Below, in pieces: positions 42,853-52,094 of a stretch of 64,000 bases of DNA. Position numbers and translations under genes: made by a program. A model generated the notes under the pieces. That model was given only the letters and a program-made list of their open reading frames with translations, ran no database searches and was not told where the DNA came from. This stretch comes from JBGTGT01 sp051439375. Its GTDB lineage: Bacteria > Cyanobacteriota > Cyanobacteriia > Cyanobacteriales > Microcystaceae. Positions within the stretch are counted from its first letter, which is position 1, and each line of letters starts with the position of its first letter. Location of the stretch: the NCBI GenBank assembly GCA_051439375.1, contig JBFRWB010000192.1, forward strand, positions 1 through 64,000, in the 5' to 3' direction.

Positions 42853-44451
42853 ATGATGATGACTTTATCAAATGATTGGCAACTTAAACAAAAAATTGGT
42901 CAAATGATTGTCGTGCGTACATCGGGCTATTTATTCGATCATCAAATTCGTTATCCCATGTGGGAAGCAAGGAATGACACATTAAAACGATGGTTAGACG
43001 AATTAAATTTAGGTGGTATTATTTTATTAGGGGGAAGTGCAGCAGAATTGAGTTTAAAAATTAAAACACTACAAAGTTGGTCAAAATATCCCTTGCTTAT
43101 TTGCGCAGATATTGAAGAAGGTGTCGGACAACGTTTTGCAGGTGCAACGGCTTTTCCCCCACCTATGGCGTTAGGAGAAATTGCCCTTCATGATTTAGCG
43201 TTAGCTAAAAATTTAGCCTATCAAATGGGAGAAATAACCGCTAAAGAAGCGTTAATGGTAGGCATTAACTGGCTACTAGCACCCGTTGTTGATGTTAATA
43301 ATAATCCTGATAATCCTGTCATTAATATTCGGGCTTTTAGTGAAGATTCTGCTATCGTTAGTCAGTTGATTACCGCCTTTATTGAGGGAACACAAAGCTA
43401 TCCGATTCTAACCACCGCCAAACATTTTCCCGGACATGGTGATACGGCCACTGATTCTCATTTAGAGTTACCTCAAATTGCTCATTCTGTGGAACGATTA
43501 CAACGGATAGAATTGCCTCCATTTCAAGCAGCGATTAAAGCAAATGTTAATAGTATTATGACAGCGCATTTGCTGGTATCAGCATGGGATCAGCAAACTT
43601 CGGCTACTTTATCAAGCAAAATTTTAAGGAAGCAATTACGTCAAAACTTAGGTTTTACAGGATTAATTGTTACCGATGCTTTAGTAATGGGTGGGGTTAA
43701 AAAGCAATATTCAGACGCTGAAATTGCGGTTAAAGCAGTAGAAGCAGGAAATGATATCTTGTTAATGCCATCGAATCCTGAAATTGCTATTAAAGCTATT
43801 TATGACGCAGTGCAATTAGGGAGTCTTTCTGAAGAACGAATTGACCAGTCTTTTCAGCGTATTAAGCAAGTAAAAACTAAGCTGTTCGAGCCAACTGTTA
43901 CTTCTGATTTATTTACCTTATCTGATAAAAACTCAACGACTACGGTTAATCATATTATCGAGTCGTCTCTTAGTTATGGAGGGAACATTCCCCTCTCTCC
44001 ACTAGAGGATAAAGAAGGACGTAACTTAATTGTTGTTGATGACTTATTAAACTTATCTTTTCTAGATCGTCAAAGTCCATCAGTGACCCTTCCTTCCCAG
44101 TATGGTTATAAGTTACACCTAATCGATTATCAAACATTACCCTTAATTACCACAGACAAAAGACCCACTTTATTACAAGTTTTCTTAAGGGGAAATCCCT
44201 TTCGAGGCCAAGCAGGGTTAACCCCAGAAAATAAAGAAATTTATCAACAATTGATTGAAGAAAAAATTATTAAAGGATTAATTATTTATGGAAGTCCCTA
44301 TATCAAAGATTGGTTTCTTGAACAATTAGATAATGAAATTCCTTGGGGTTTTTCCTATGGACAAATACAAGCCAGTCAAGCGATCGCCATAACCAAACTC
44401 TTTAATCTTTCTACTTCCACACAGCAAAAAGATGAGAATTTTGGCTTCTAA
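42853..44451 (+). CDS. Glycoside hydrolase family 3 beta-N-acetylhexosaminidase
   Basis: NagZ-related enzyme, 532 residues. The GH3 barrel occupies residues ~1-340: KIGQMIVVRTSG, LICADIEEGVGQRF, the substrate loop TTAKHFPGHGDTATDSHLEL and nucleophile Asp in GLIVTDALVMGGV. NagZ proper is ~340 residues; the extra ~190 C-terminal residues form an alpha/beta domain (LLQVFLRGNPFRGQAGLTPE), as in cyanobacterial relatives. No signal peptide, so it should act in the cytoplasm on muropeptide or other GlcNAc glycosides. Start at 42853 (ATG ATG ATG) is ambiguous by two codons. Confidence 0.92.
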   Translation: MMMTLSNDWQLKQKIGQMIVVRTSGYLFDHQIRYPMWEARNDTLKRWLDELNLGGIILLGGSAAELSLKIKTLQSWSKYPLLICADIEEGVGQRFAGATAFPPPMALGEIALHDLALAKNLAYQMGEITAKEALMVGINWLLAPVVDVNNNPDNPVINIRAFSEDSAIVSQLITAFIEGTQSYPILTTAKHFPGHGDTATDSHLELPQIAHSVERLQRIELPPFQAAIKANVNSIMTAHLLVSAWDQQTSATLSSKILRKQLRQNLGFTGLIVTDALVMGGVKKQYSDAEIAVKAVEAGNDILLMPSNPEIAIKAIYDAVQLGSLSEERIDQSFQRIKQVKTKLFEPTVTSDLFTLSDKNSTTTVNHIIESSLSYGGNIPLSPLEDKEGRNLIVVDDLLNLSFLDRQSPSVTLPSQYGYKLHLIDYQTLPLITTDKRPTLLQVFLRGNPFRGQAGLTPENKEIYQQLIEEKIIKGLIIYGSPYIKDWFLEQLDNEIPWGFSYGQIQASQAIAITKLFNLSTSTQQKDENFGF

Positions 44452-44633
44452 CCTTCATTAAAAAGTAAAGCTAATTAAATTAGCTAATATTTCCGTTTAA
44501 AGTCTTCTGAGCTTAAAAAAGAATGTGAAGAAAGACTAAGCAATTGTGAACATTGACAAAGAAATGAGACAAAACACTCAAGAATATTCGACAATAAACA
44601 GAATAAGTAAACATTAATCCTTAATCTCAAAGT

Positions 44634-45473
44634 ATGAAAGTCGGTATTGTTGGACTTGGACTCATTGGTGGATCATTAGGTTTAGATTTACGCCATCGAG
44701 GACTTAAAGTATTAGGTGTGTCCCGTCAGTCTCAAACCTGTCAAAAAGCCTTAGAACGAGGTGTAGTAGATGAGGCCAGTCAAGAATTAGCCCTATTAAA
44801 CTCAGCAGAAGTTATCTTTATTTGTACGCCAATAGGTCTAATTTTACCGATTTTACAAGCATTGATCCCCTATATGACACCAGAAACAGTCATTACTGAT
44901 GTAGGATCGGTGAAAACGCCTATTGTCAGCCAATGTTCTCCGCTATGGCCGAATTTTGTCGGGGGTCATCCCATGGCCGGAACCGCAGAACAAGGAATCG
45001 ATGCAGCACAAAGAAATTTATTTGTAGGACGTTCTTATGTGCTAACACCCACCGAAGAAACGCCTTTAGTTGCATTGCGTAAAGTAGAGGAAATTGCTCG
45101 TTCCCTTGGTTCAGTGATAGAAATCTGTCCCCCAGATATACATGATAAAGCGGTAGCGTGGATTTCTCATCTTCCTGTCATGATTAGTGCGAGTCTAATT
45201 GATGCTTGTATGAGTGAACAAGAACCCACCATCTTGCAATGGTCACAAAAATTCGCCAGTTCAGGGTTTCGTGATACCAGTCGCGTTGGTGGTGGAAATC
45301 CTGAATTGGGGGTGATGATGGCACAATACAATAAAATGGCTGTATTGCGATCGCTACAACAATATCGTCACAGTCTGGATCAATTTATCCACTACATTGA
45401 ACAAGAAAATTGGGAAACCCTTGAACAGCTATTAAAATCTACTCAGCAGGTTCGTACTCAATTCTTAGAGTAG
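44634..45473 (+). CDS. tyrA: Prephenate/arogenate dehydrogenase
   Basis: NAD(P)-dependent dehydrogenase of tyrosine synthesis; cyanobacterial TyrA normally prefers arogenate and NADP. 279 residues. Rossmann motif GIVGLGLIGGSLGLDLRHRG with Arg/Ser after the second strand (GVSRQSQ), consistent with NADP; VITDVGSVKTPI; catalytic His in FVGGHPMAGTAEQG; and the helical dimer domain with WISHLPVMISASL and GFRDTSRVGGGNPELG. No ACT or chorismate mutase fusion. Monocistronic, convergent with ureE. Confidence 0.94.
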   Translation: MKVGIVGLGLIGGSLGLDLRHRGLKVLGVSRQSQTCQKALERGVVDEASQELALLNSAEVIFICTPIGLILPILQALIPYMTPETVITDVGSVKTPIVSQCSPLWPNFVGGHPMAGTAEQGIDAAQRNLFVGRSYVLTPTEETPLVALRKVEEIARSLGSVIEICPPDIHDKAVAWISHLPVMISASLIDACMSEQEPTILQWSQKFASSGFRDTSRVGGGNPELGVMMAQYNKMAVLRSLQQYRHSLDQFIHYIEQENWETLEQLLKSTQQVRTQFLE

Positions 45474-45488
45474 GAGGAAAACATCCTT

Positions 45489-45929
45489 CTAATGGCTATG
45501 ATAAGCACCTATTTCGGGCTGAAAGGGTGCGATTTCTTCAACCATTGTTACATCAAATCGATTGATCATATTTTTCAATACAGGATCTGGAGAAAGGCGT
45601 AAGTAAGTCGGATTAAGTTCTAATGAAATATGACGATTTCCTAAATGATAGGCAACCCGCAATAATTCTAGAGAGTTAGGAGATTTTATTGTAAAAACTG
45701 GCTCAGGTTTTGCGGTTATTTTAATAATTTCTCCATCCTCTGTAGCTAACAAATCATGATCTTTTAAAATCGTTCCTCTGGGGAGTCTAAATTTAATTTT
45801 ATATTGACTTTCTCGTTCCCAAACATAGCGACTACGGGTTCTTTCTTCGGCTGTTAAGGTAAGGGTTAATAAGGGAGTAATATTTTGTTTTTTAGGATGG
45901 AGTAAACGCTTAGTAATGGTTAATTTCAT
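45489..45929 (-). CDS. ureE: Urease accessory protein UreE
   Basis: Nickel metallochaperone that delivers Ni to urease. 146 residues: N-terminal domain (LTLTLTAEERTRSRYVWERE, LPRGTILKDHDLLATEDGEI) and C-terminal metal domain with LLRVAYHLGNRHISLEL, holding the GNRH nickel site. The C-terminal tail has two histidines (YHSH) rather than a long His-rich run. Structural urease genes and ureD/F/G are not in the window, so this ureE stands alone, as is common in cyanobacteria. A palindromic element lies just upstream. Confidence 0.92.
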   Translation of the reverse strand: MKLTITKRLLHPKKQNITPLLTLTLTAEERTRSRYVWERESQYKIKFRLPRGTILKDHDLLATEDGEIIKITAKPEPVFTIKSPNSLELLRVAYHLGNRHISLELNPTYLRLSPDPVLKNMINRFDVTMVEEIAPFQPEIGAYHSH

Positions 45930-45934
45930 AGTCT

Positions 45935-45978
45935 ATTAAGTTAATGGGTTACAGTCCACTACTATAACCCACTTTACT
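45935..45978. repeat. TGGGTTA/TAACCCA element, copy 1
   Basis: Starts GTTAATGGGTTACAGT and has TATAACCCA 20 bases later, forming an inverted repeat directly after the stop of the 755-aa gene. A related copy is at 48489-48532. Confidence 0.65.
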
Positions 45979-48246
45979 TTAACTTACCTTATCTAATTTT
46001 ACTTGTTGACAATTAGTAGAAGTATCCGTATCCGTTGTTAAGTTATTGTCTTTAAGCCATTTTTTATCATCTTTTTTTAAGGCATTTTCAATACACAGTA
46101 TATCAGCAGCAGGAGGATCTGTTTGCAATGGCAACTCACCATTATCAAGGTTCTCTGTGTACTTTTTTGTTCCAAGAATAAAGACAATACGCTCATGATT
46201 GGGTAATGTATCCTGATAAGGCTTCATATAATCTTTTCTAATGGCATCAATTTTAGCAACTGTATTGCATTTATCTATGGTTATAACTTGATAAATTGTA
46301 GTTAACGTTAAAACGTCAATAGATACATTATCATTGATTCGCACGTTAATTAAACCATTATGCTTTCTTGCAATTTCACTAATATAATCGTTTTTGTCTT
46401 TGATATCGTCTAGTGAAGTAGTTAATGGGTTAGAGATTGAGGATTTTCTATCGTAAGCTTTTCTAATATTCCAAAGTCGTGCCAATGCGATTAAAGAAAC
46501 AATCGTTATTACGAAAAAGGGAATTATGACAAATATCCCTTCTAGAAATATATCAATCCATTCTTTTTGAATACCATCTATAGCAAAAGAGGTAATAGTA
46601 GTTAAAATAGTTAGAGCAAAAATCATGATCCAGTTTTTGATATTATCATCCGCAGTTAAATCATCGATCTTATAGATTATTAAATTCATCAATTTGGTTT
46701 GGTAGCTCCTCAAGCAAACTTCAATCTCCGAGAAGATAAATGAGAAAACGACAATTATTAGCAACATTAAAGCTAGGATGAGAATAACGGCTGCAACAGC
46801 CAACAGTGTAGTCCATCCAATCTGCTCATGTACTTGGCCAAAAGGAGCATCCCAAGTTGCAATAATCCAATTAATTATAGAGTTTTCGCTAGTTTTAAAA
46901 GAGTAAAATATCACAGATAACAACAGTCCTAATATAAAGAATATTAGCCAAAATATAAAATCTCTTATTTCAACTGTAGGGACTGTTACAGATTGTGATG
47001 ATGGACTCTCAATAGTTTTAAAAGAAAACCTTTCACAATACATAAATAATACTGTAGTTGTTATTAAAAAAATAACAACTCTCGTTACCAAAGGATGAGT
47101 AGAAAAGAAAATTTTAAAATCATTATATGTTGAATCATTTATATAGTCAGAAATGAACAAGATATTAGCTGCTAAAAAAGAAGTAATATTAATCGTTATC
47201 AACAAACCAATTATTAAAATAATCCCTCTATAATCTCTAAATTCCTGCTTTTTCCTGCTTGATAAGTATCTTTCCCAATATAAGTTATGACTGATAATAT
47301 CATTATATTGTCCTGAAAGAAGACCTAAACGGCTACTAATTCTAAATTTCATCCGAGATAATCTATCTATTTTTTCCTCGATATTATCTTTAATATATTT
47401 ACCAATAGTTAAAATTTGTTCTGTCCAGTTTAGCACCCGATAAATAATATAGGTGTTAATCAAAGGAATAATCCAGCCTAAAACAATAATCACAGGAATC
47501 ATAGCTGTTTTAATTGTCCCTTCTGTCGTTTTTCTAGTGATTTTTAATTCCTCTTCTTTCGTTTCTTCAGAAGATTGTGATAAATTAATTTCATATAACT
47601 TTTTCTTATCCTGTGTGTTATCCATAACAATAATGTTAGCAGATGGTTCTATAAGTGTTGTTTCAGTTGTCAATAAACCGGTTAAGGGAGTGAGTGCTAA
47701 ACCTGCAACCGTGAAAATTGCTGCTAAACCGAGTAGAATCAGTTGAGAGCGATTGCTCATATTTTGCAAAATCTCATTACGAAGCGTTTCATGCTCTTTG
47801 AGAGTAATCTCAATCGTTTGATCAATCTGCTTGATATAATCATTACTATCTTCTTTAAGTTCTTCTATTCTTTCATCGATTAAAGAGTTAATTGTTTGTA
47901 TCTGTCCCTTGACCTGATTAATATGTTCTCGTATTAATTGTATGGTTACATCTATATCTATGCACATAAAAGCATATTTCAATTTTAGTAACTGCTTGAT
48001 TTCTTTTAGCAATAAGATGCTTTCTCCTAATACGTCAGAAAATTGCCATTCTTTAAGAAAAAATAATGTATCTTTGCATTTTAAAAAGATTGAAATTCTT
48101 TCCTCTAAACGATTTTGTTCTCGAATGACATCTACAACCATCGGTTGCTGAATATGCCTATCTAATGTAGTTAAATAATATTCCAAGACTTTTATATAGT
48201 TTTTTGATTCTTTTAGCAGATAAATTTGATTACTAGAAAAGTACAT
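45979..48246 (-). CDS. Large multi-spanning membrane protein, unknown (755 aa)
   Basis: No family recognised. The N-terminal ~150 residues are helical with coiled-coil character (EELKEDSNDYIKQIDQTIEI). Hydrophobic segments follow near 167-190, 246-275, 340-370, 385-405, 425-450, 480-510 and 535-580. The last ~170 residues are soluble and end with a Cys- and Asp-rich region (DILCIENALKKDDKKWLKDN). Composition is AT-rich and Ile/Lys-rich, unlike the neighbouring housekeeping genes. It is flanked by two copies of a 45-base palindromic element. Acquisition by transfer is possible. It may be a membrane-anchored sensor or scaffold; no motif supports a specific role. Confidence 0.7.
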   Translation of the reverse strand: MYFSSNQIYLLKESKNYIKVLEYYLTTLDRHIQQPMVVDVIREQNRLEERISIFLKCKDTLFFLKEWQFSDVLGESILLLKEIKQLLKLKYAFMCIDIDVTIQLIREHINQVKGQIQTINSLIDERIEELKEDSNDYIKQIDQTIEITLKEHETLRNEILQNMSNRSQLILLGLAAIFTVAGLALTPLTGLLTTETTLIEPSANIIVMDNTQDKKKLYEINLSQSSEETKEEELKITRKTTEGTIKTAMIPVIIVLGWIIPLINTYIIYRVLNWTEQILTIGKYIKDNIEEKIDRLSRMKFRISSRLGLLSGQYNDIISHNLYWERYLSSRKKQEFRDYRGIILIIGLLITINITSFLAANILFISDYINDSTYNDFKIFFSTHPLVTRVVIFLITTTVLFMYCERFSFKTIESPSSQSVTVPTVEIRDFIFWLIFFILGLLLSVIFYSFKTSENSIINWIIATWDAPFGQVHEQIGWTTLLAVAAVILILALMLLIIVVFSFIFSEIEVCLRSYQTKLMNLIIYKIDDLTADDNIKNWIMIFALTILTTITSFAIDGIQKEWIDIFLEGIFVIIPFFVITIVSLIALARLWNIRKAYDRKSSISNPLTTSLDDIKDKNDYISEIARKHNGLINVRINDNVSIDVLTLTTIYQVITIDKCNTVAKIDAIRKDYMKPYQDTLPNHERIVFILGTKKYTENLDNGELPLQTDPPAADILCIENALKKDDKKWLKDNNLTTDTDTSTNCQQVKLDKVS

Positions 48247-48488
48247 TTTTATTTAAAGCTAATATTTTTCAGTGATCATTTACGCACAAAAGCATAACAT
48301 ATAATAGCTAAATATACTGATTACAGATAGATGAGACAACCATCCATTATCCGTCATTAATCATTGGAAACGGGTATGTTATTTGTATCAATCAATAAAG
48401 CCACTTGTAACTCTGATCTTGACTCTATCATTACTGAACATTAGGAAGGATCTGACATTACTATGTCAACACAAATGTCATATTTTTA

Positions 48489-48532
48489 GTTAATGGGTTA
48501 CAGTTAACCACCATAACCCACCCTACCCTAAT
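48489..48532. repeat. TGGGTTA/TAACCCA element, copy 2
   Basis: GTTAATGGGTTACAGTTAAC followed by CATAACCCACCCTACCC; lies directly after the stop of gor. Same arrangement as copy 1: an inverted repeat just downstream of a minus-strand stop codon. Confidence 0.65.
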
Positions 48533-49900
48533 TTAACGCATCGTCACGAACTCTTCAGCCGAGCTAGGATGAATTCCTACCGTTGCATCAAAATCAGCCT
48601 TTTTCGCACCCATTTTTACCGCTACTGCAACCCCTTGAATAATTTCTGCTGCGTGATCTCCCACCATGTGTGCGCCAAGTACCTTATCTGTCGCTTTCTC
48701 TACCACTAATTTCATCATGGTTTTTTCCTCTTTATTGGGTAAAACATAGTACATCGGGCGGAATTTAGAACGATACACCGCAACTCCATCTTCTCCATAC
48801 TTTTCTTTTGCTTCTGTTTCCGTTAACCCTACGGTTGCTGCTTCTGGGGTGGTAAATACCGCCGAAGGCACATTTTCATGGCTCATTAATCGTGATTTTC
48901 CGCCAAATTCGGTATCTGCTAAAGCTCGTCCTTCATTAATGGCGACAGGCGTTAAATTAATCCGATCTGTGCAGTCTCCCACCGCATAGATATGAGGTAC
49001 AGAGGTTTGACTCTGTTGGTTAACTGCAATGGCCACAGGTTTCCCATCGGTTAATTCTACCCCTGCTTTGTCTAACCCTAAGTTATCAATATTAGGAATC
49101 CGTCCCGTTGCAGCGAGTCCAACGGCATCAGCCAGCAATATTTCCTCTTTTTTGCCTTCTTCTTGCTCAATATGGACTTTTAAACCATCTTCTGTCTTCT
49201 CAATAGCAGTGGGTTTAGTATTAGTCAAAATTTTGATCCCATGTTTTTCCATTCCTTCTTGAATGGTATCTCGAATATCCTCATCAAACCCTCTTAAAAT
49301 CTTATCTTTACGGACTAATTGTACAACATTTGTGCCTAAACCTTTCATAATGCAGGAAAATTCACAGCCAATATACCCTGCACCGATAATAACAATATTT
49401 TTCGGTTGTTTTTCAAGGGTAAACATTCCATCAGAAATCATTGCATATTCAATACCGGGGATATTCGGTTTGACAGGATACCCTCCCACCGCAATTAATA
49501 TCTTATCTGCGGTTATTTTTTTGTCTCCCACTTCAAGGGTATGAGGATCAATGAATTTAGCGTAAGCCCGAAAAAGCTCAACCTTAGAGTTGTTTAACAT
49601 CTTTAAATAAATACCATTGAGCCTTTCTACTTCATTATTCACAGAAGTAATCATTTTTGACCAATCAATAGTGCTTTCAACAGCACTCCATCCATACCCT
49701 TGTGCTTCTTCAAATTGACTGGGAAAATGGGACGCATATACCATCAGTTTTTTGGGAACACAGCCTCTGTTAACGCAAGTTCCCCCTAAACGCCCCATTT
49801 CTGCTATACCTACTTTAGCACCGTACTCCGCAGCCCGTCTAGCGGTTGCAATTCCCCCAGATCCACCACCGATTACGAACAAATCAAAATCGTAGCTCAT
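48533..49900 (-). CDS. gor: Glutathione reductase
   Basis: FAD-dependent disulfide reductase, 455 residues from the ATG at 49900 (nine codons after the first in-frame ATG; GGGAGCG upstream fits). Signatures: FAD-binding DLFVIGGGSGGIATARRAAE, redox pair LGGTCVNRGCVPKK, NAD(P) motif VIIGAGYIGCEFSCI with following VRKDKILRGFD, second FAD motif IYAVGDCTDRINLTPVA, and the C-terminal dimer motif with catalytic His in VGIHPSSAEEFVTMR. Keeps glutathione reduced; cofactor preference (NADPH or NADH) cannot be set by eye. Overlap-free but nearly abutting the divergent dacB. Confidence 0.95.
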   Translation of the reverse strand: MSYDFDLFVIGGGSGGIATARRAAEYGAKVGIAEMGRLGGTCVNRGCVPKKLMVYASHFPSQFEEAQGYGWSAVESTIDWSKMITSVNNEVERLNGIYLKMLNNSKVELFRAYAKFIDPHTLEVGDKKITADKILIAVGGYPVKPNIPGIEYAMISDGMFTLEKQPKNIVIIGAGYIGCEFSCIMKGLGTNVVQLVRKDKILRGFDEDIRDTIQEGMEKHGIKILTNTKPTAIEKTEDGLKVHIEQEEGKKEEILLADAVGLAATGRIPNIDNLGLDKAGVELTDGKPVAIAVNQQSQTSVPHIYAVGDCTDRINLTPVAINEGRALADTEFGGKSRLMSHENVPSAVFTTPEAATVGLTETEAKEKYGEDGVAVYRSKFRPMYYVLPNKEEKTMMKLVVEKATDKVLGAHMVGDHAAEIIQGVAVAVKMGAKKADFDATVGIHPSSAEEFVTMR

Positions 49901-49938
49901 AAGACTGATACGCTCCCTTGTTAACATTCATTATTGCT

Positions 49939-51387
49939 ATGCTAAACCGTTTACTTCCCTTTGGACAATTAATTTTAGGTTTGGGGTTAGGGTTTTCTTC
50001 CCTTGAAACCTTAGCACAACCGATAGTTATTCCCCAAACGATTGCTTATTCTAAACCCTTTTGTTTATCCCAGTTATCAAGGGAAATTAATACAGTGATT
50101 CAGCAAGAACATTTACTGCGATCGCATTGGGGAATTTTAGTACAAAATTTAGAAACGGGTGAGATACTCTATCAGTTAAACGAAGATAAATATTTTATTC
50201 CTGCATCGAATGTTAAGTTAATTACCAGTGCAGCAGCGTTATTAAGTTTAGGGGAAGATTTTCAAATTCGGACTTCTTTTTATGGAACGGGATCAAGTCC
50301 TAATTTAGACAGTTTAACAGTTGTAGGAAGGGGTGATCCCACTTTAACAACAGAATATTTACAGGGAATTGTACAACAATTAAAACAATCTGGGGTTAAA
50401 CAAATTGATCAGTTAGTGGTTAATTCTGGTTATTTTCCTAATGATGGAATTAATCCGACATGGGAATGGGATGATATTAAATATTATTATGCACCAACCA
50501 TTAGCAGTTTAACCTTAAACGATAATATGGTTGTTACCAAATTCAAACCTCAACAAGTTGGACAACCTTTAACTATAGAATGGTCAGATAATATAGCAGG
50601 AAAACAATGGGAAGTTATTAATAAAACTGTCACAGGAGAAGCAGGAGCAAAAAATACTATTTCTTTCCATCCCCAAAGAGGAACAAATCTTTTAGAAATT
50701 AGAGGAACATTATCAGTAGATGAAGAATTTGATACCTTTTGGTTAGCAGTTTTAAATCCTGAACAATATTTCTTAGAGGTTTTTAAGCAGCTATTACAAA
50801 AAGAAGGAATAGAAGTTTTAAGAAATAAAATCATTAATGATTTAGACGAGTCAGAGATTCAAGGGAAAGAACTTTTAGTAATTAATTCTCCTAAATTACC
50901 CAAACTCTTGAATAAAGTTAATCAAAATAGTGATAATTTATATGCAGAGAATTTATATCAAATTATCCTAAAAGAATCTGATGATGATGACACTATTTTA
51001 CAAGATATGATAAAAGACAGTAAGATAATGGATGGTTCAGGGTTATCTCGATGGAATTTTGTTACTCCTCAAACCTTTGTTGATCTTTTAACCAATATTT
51101 ATCAAGATCCTAATTATCCTATTTATAAAGCGTCTCTTACAGTTGCAGGAAAAATCGGAACATTAAAAAATCGCTTTGTTGATACCCCAATTCAGGGTAA
51201 CTTATGGGGAAAGACTGGAGGTTTAACAGGGGTTTCTTCTTTATCAGGGTATTTAGAATTAGATAATAATTCGCAGATTGTTTTTAGTATCGTGGTTAAT
51301 TATTCTGATCAATCTTCTTTTACGTTACGACAGGAAATTGATAAAATTGTTTTATTTGTCAGTGAGTTTCCTAATTGTCTAAAATAG
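49939..51387 (+). CDS. dacB: D-Ala-D-Ala carboxypeptidase / endopeptidase (PBP4 class)
   Basis: Low-molecular-weight penicillin-binding protein that trims or cleaves peptidoglycan cross-links in the periplasm. 482 residues from the ATG at 49939, which opens a signal peptide (MLNRLLPFGQLILGLGLGFS). Active-site motifs of peptidase family S13: Ser-x-x-Lys in PASNVKLIT, Ser-x-Asn in QNSDNLYAE, and Lys-Thr-Gly in LWGKTGGLTG, with the large inserted domain between the first two. DGSGLSRWNFVTP is also typical. The 5' end faces gor head to head, 38 bases apart. Confidence 0.93.
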   Translation: MLNRLLPFGQLILGLGLGFSSLETLAQPIVIPQTIAYSKPFCLSQLSREINTVIQQEHLLRSHWGILVQNLETGEILYQLNEDKYFIPASNVKLITSAAALLSLGEDFQIRTSFYGTGSSPNLDSLTVVGRGDPTLTTEYLQGIVQQLKQSGVKQIDQLVVNSGYFPNDGINPTWEWDDIKYYYAPTISSLTLNDNMVVTKFKPQQVGQPLTIEWSDNIAGKQWEVINKTVTGEAGAKNTISFHPQRGTNLLEIRGTLSVDEEFDTFWLAVLNPEQYFLEVFKQLLQKEGIEVLRNKIINDLDESEIQGKELLVINSPKLPKLLNKVNQNSDNLYAENLYQIILKESDDDDTILQDMIKDSKIMDGSGLSRWNFVTPQTFVDLLTNIYQDPNYPIYKASLTVAGKIGTLKNRFVDTPIQGNLWGKTGGLTGVSSLSGYLELDNNSQIVFSIVVNYSDQSSFTLRQEIDKIVLFVSEFPNCLK

Positions 51388-51397
51388 AGGGTAGAGG

Positions 51398-51552
51398 GTA
51401 GGGTGGGCAAATGTATATAACTTACAGGTTGATTAAGATATTATTAATCATTGCCCACCACAATCATTATCATTATTATTAATATGGGAACGGTGGGCAA
51501 AATTAGTGACTCAGCTTCATTGTACAATATTGTCTGCTTCTGCCCACCCTAC
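51398..51552. mobile_element. 155-bp inverted-repeat element (MITE-like)
   Basis: Ends are perfect 12-base inverted repeats, GTAGGGTGGGCA at 51398-51409 and TGCCCACCCTAC at 51541-51552; inside are a second opposed pair (TTGCCCACCA and GGTGGGCAAA). No coding capacity and no clear target duplication. Confidence 0.6.
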
Positions 51553-51609
51553 AATAACTACTAAATATTTCTTCTTTTGGTAGAATAAAATATGTAGTGA
51601 TAAAAAATA

Positions 51610-51842
51610 TTAGTTGGCCATAGAGCTATTATAATAGTGAATAAAATTCCAGATAGCACCGATATGATTTTCTAACTTCTTAGAAAAAGATAAAGTCTTT
51701 CTAACTAATCTTGAAATTCGTTGTCTTAAGGTGTTATTTAGCCTTTCTATATGGTTAGTTTGCCCACTTGATTTACCAACGGCTCTGTGTCTTTTGCTAG
51801 GAATAACTGTTTCATAAGCCTCCCAAAAATCTGTATAACAAA
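51610..51842 (-). pseudogene. IS1-family transposase, C-terminal fragment
   Basis: Minus-strand frame reading VCYTDFWEAYETVIPSKRHR, then AVGKSSGQTNHIERLNNTLR, QRISRLVRKTLSFSKKLENH and IGAIWNFIHYYNSSMAN before a stop. This is the C-terminal ~77 residues of an IS1-type DDE transposase, including NHIERLNNTLRQR. The N-terminal two thirds are missing; at 51842 the sequence switches to an Uma2 fragment on the other strand. Confidence 0.85.
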
Positions 51843-51852
51843 CTTATAAAAT

Positions 51853-52083
51853 TCAACAGAAGGATTTGATAAAAATCAAAAATTTGCCTTTTATCGCACC
51901 ATCTCAGAATTAGAAGAATATTTATTAATTGATCAGCAAGATTATCGAGTAGAATTATATCGTAAAGTGAAGGAAGGCCAATGGTTATTAACCGAATTAA
52001 TCGATCAAGAAGATGTAATAATATTAGAATCAGTTGGAGTAGAAATAGGTTTAAAAGACTTATATAAACGGGTTAAAATCTAA
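51853..52083 (+). pseudogene. Uma2/DUF820 nuclease-fold protein, C-terminal fragment
   Basis: Plus-strand frame of 76 codons without a start: STEGFDKNQKFAFYRTISEL, EEYLLIDQQDYRVELYRKVK, EGQWLLTELIDQEDVIILES, VGVEIGLKDLYKRVKI, stop. It matches the second half of Uma2-family (PD-(D/E)XK-like) proteins, which are abundant in cyanobacteria. The 5' half is gone at the junction with the IS1 fragment. Confidence 0.8.
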
Positions 52084-52094
52084 CATGAGAATTC

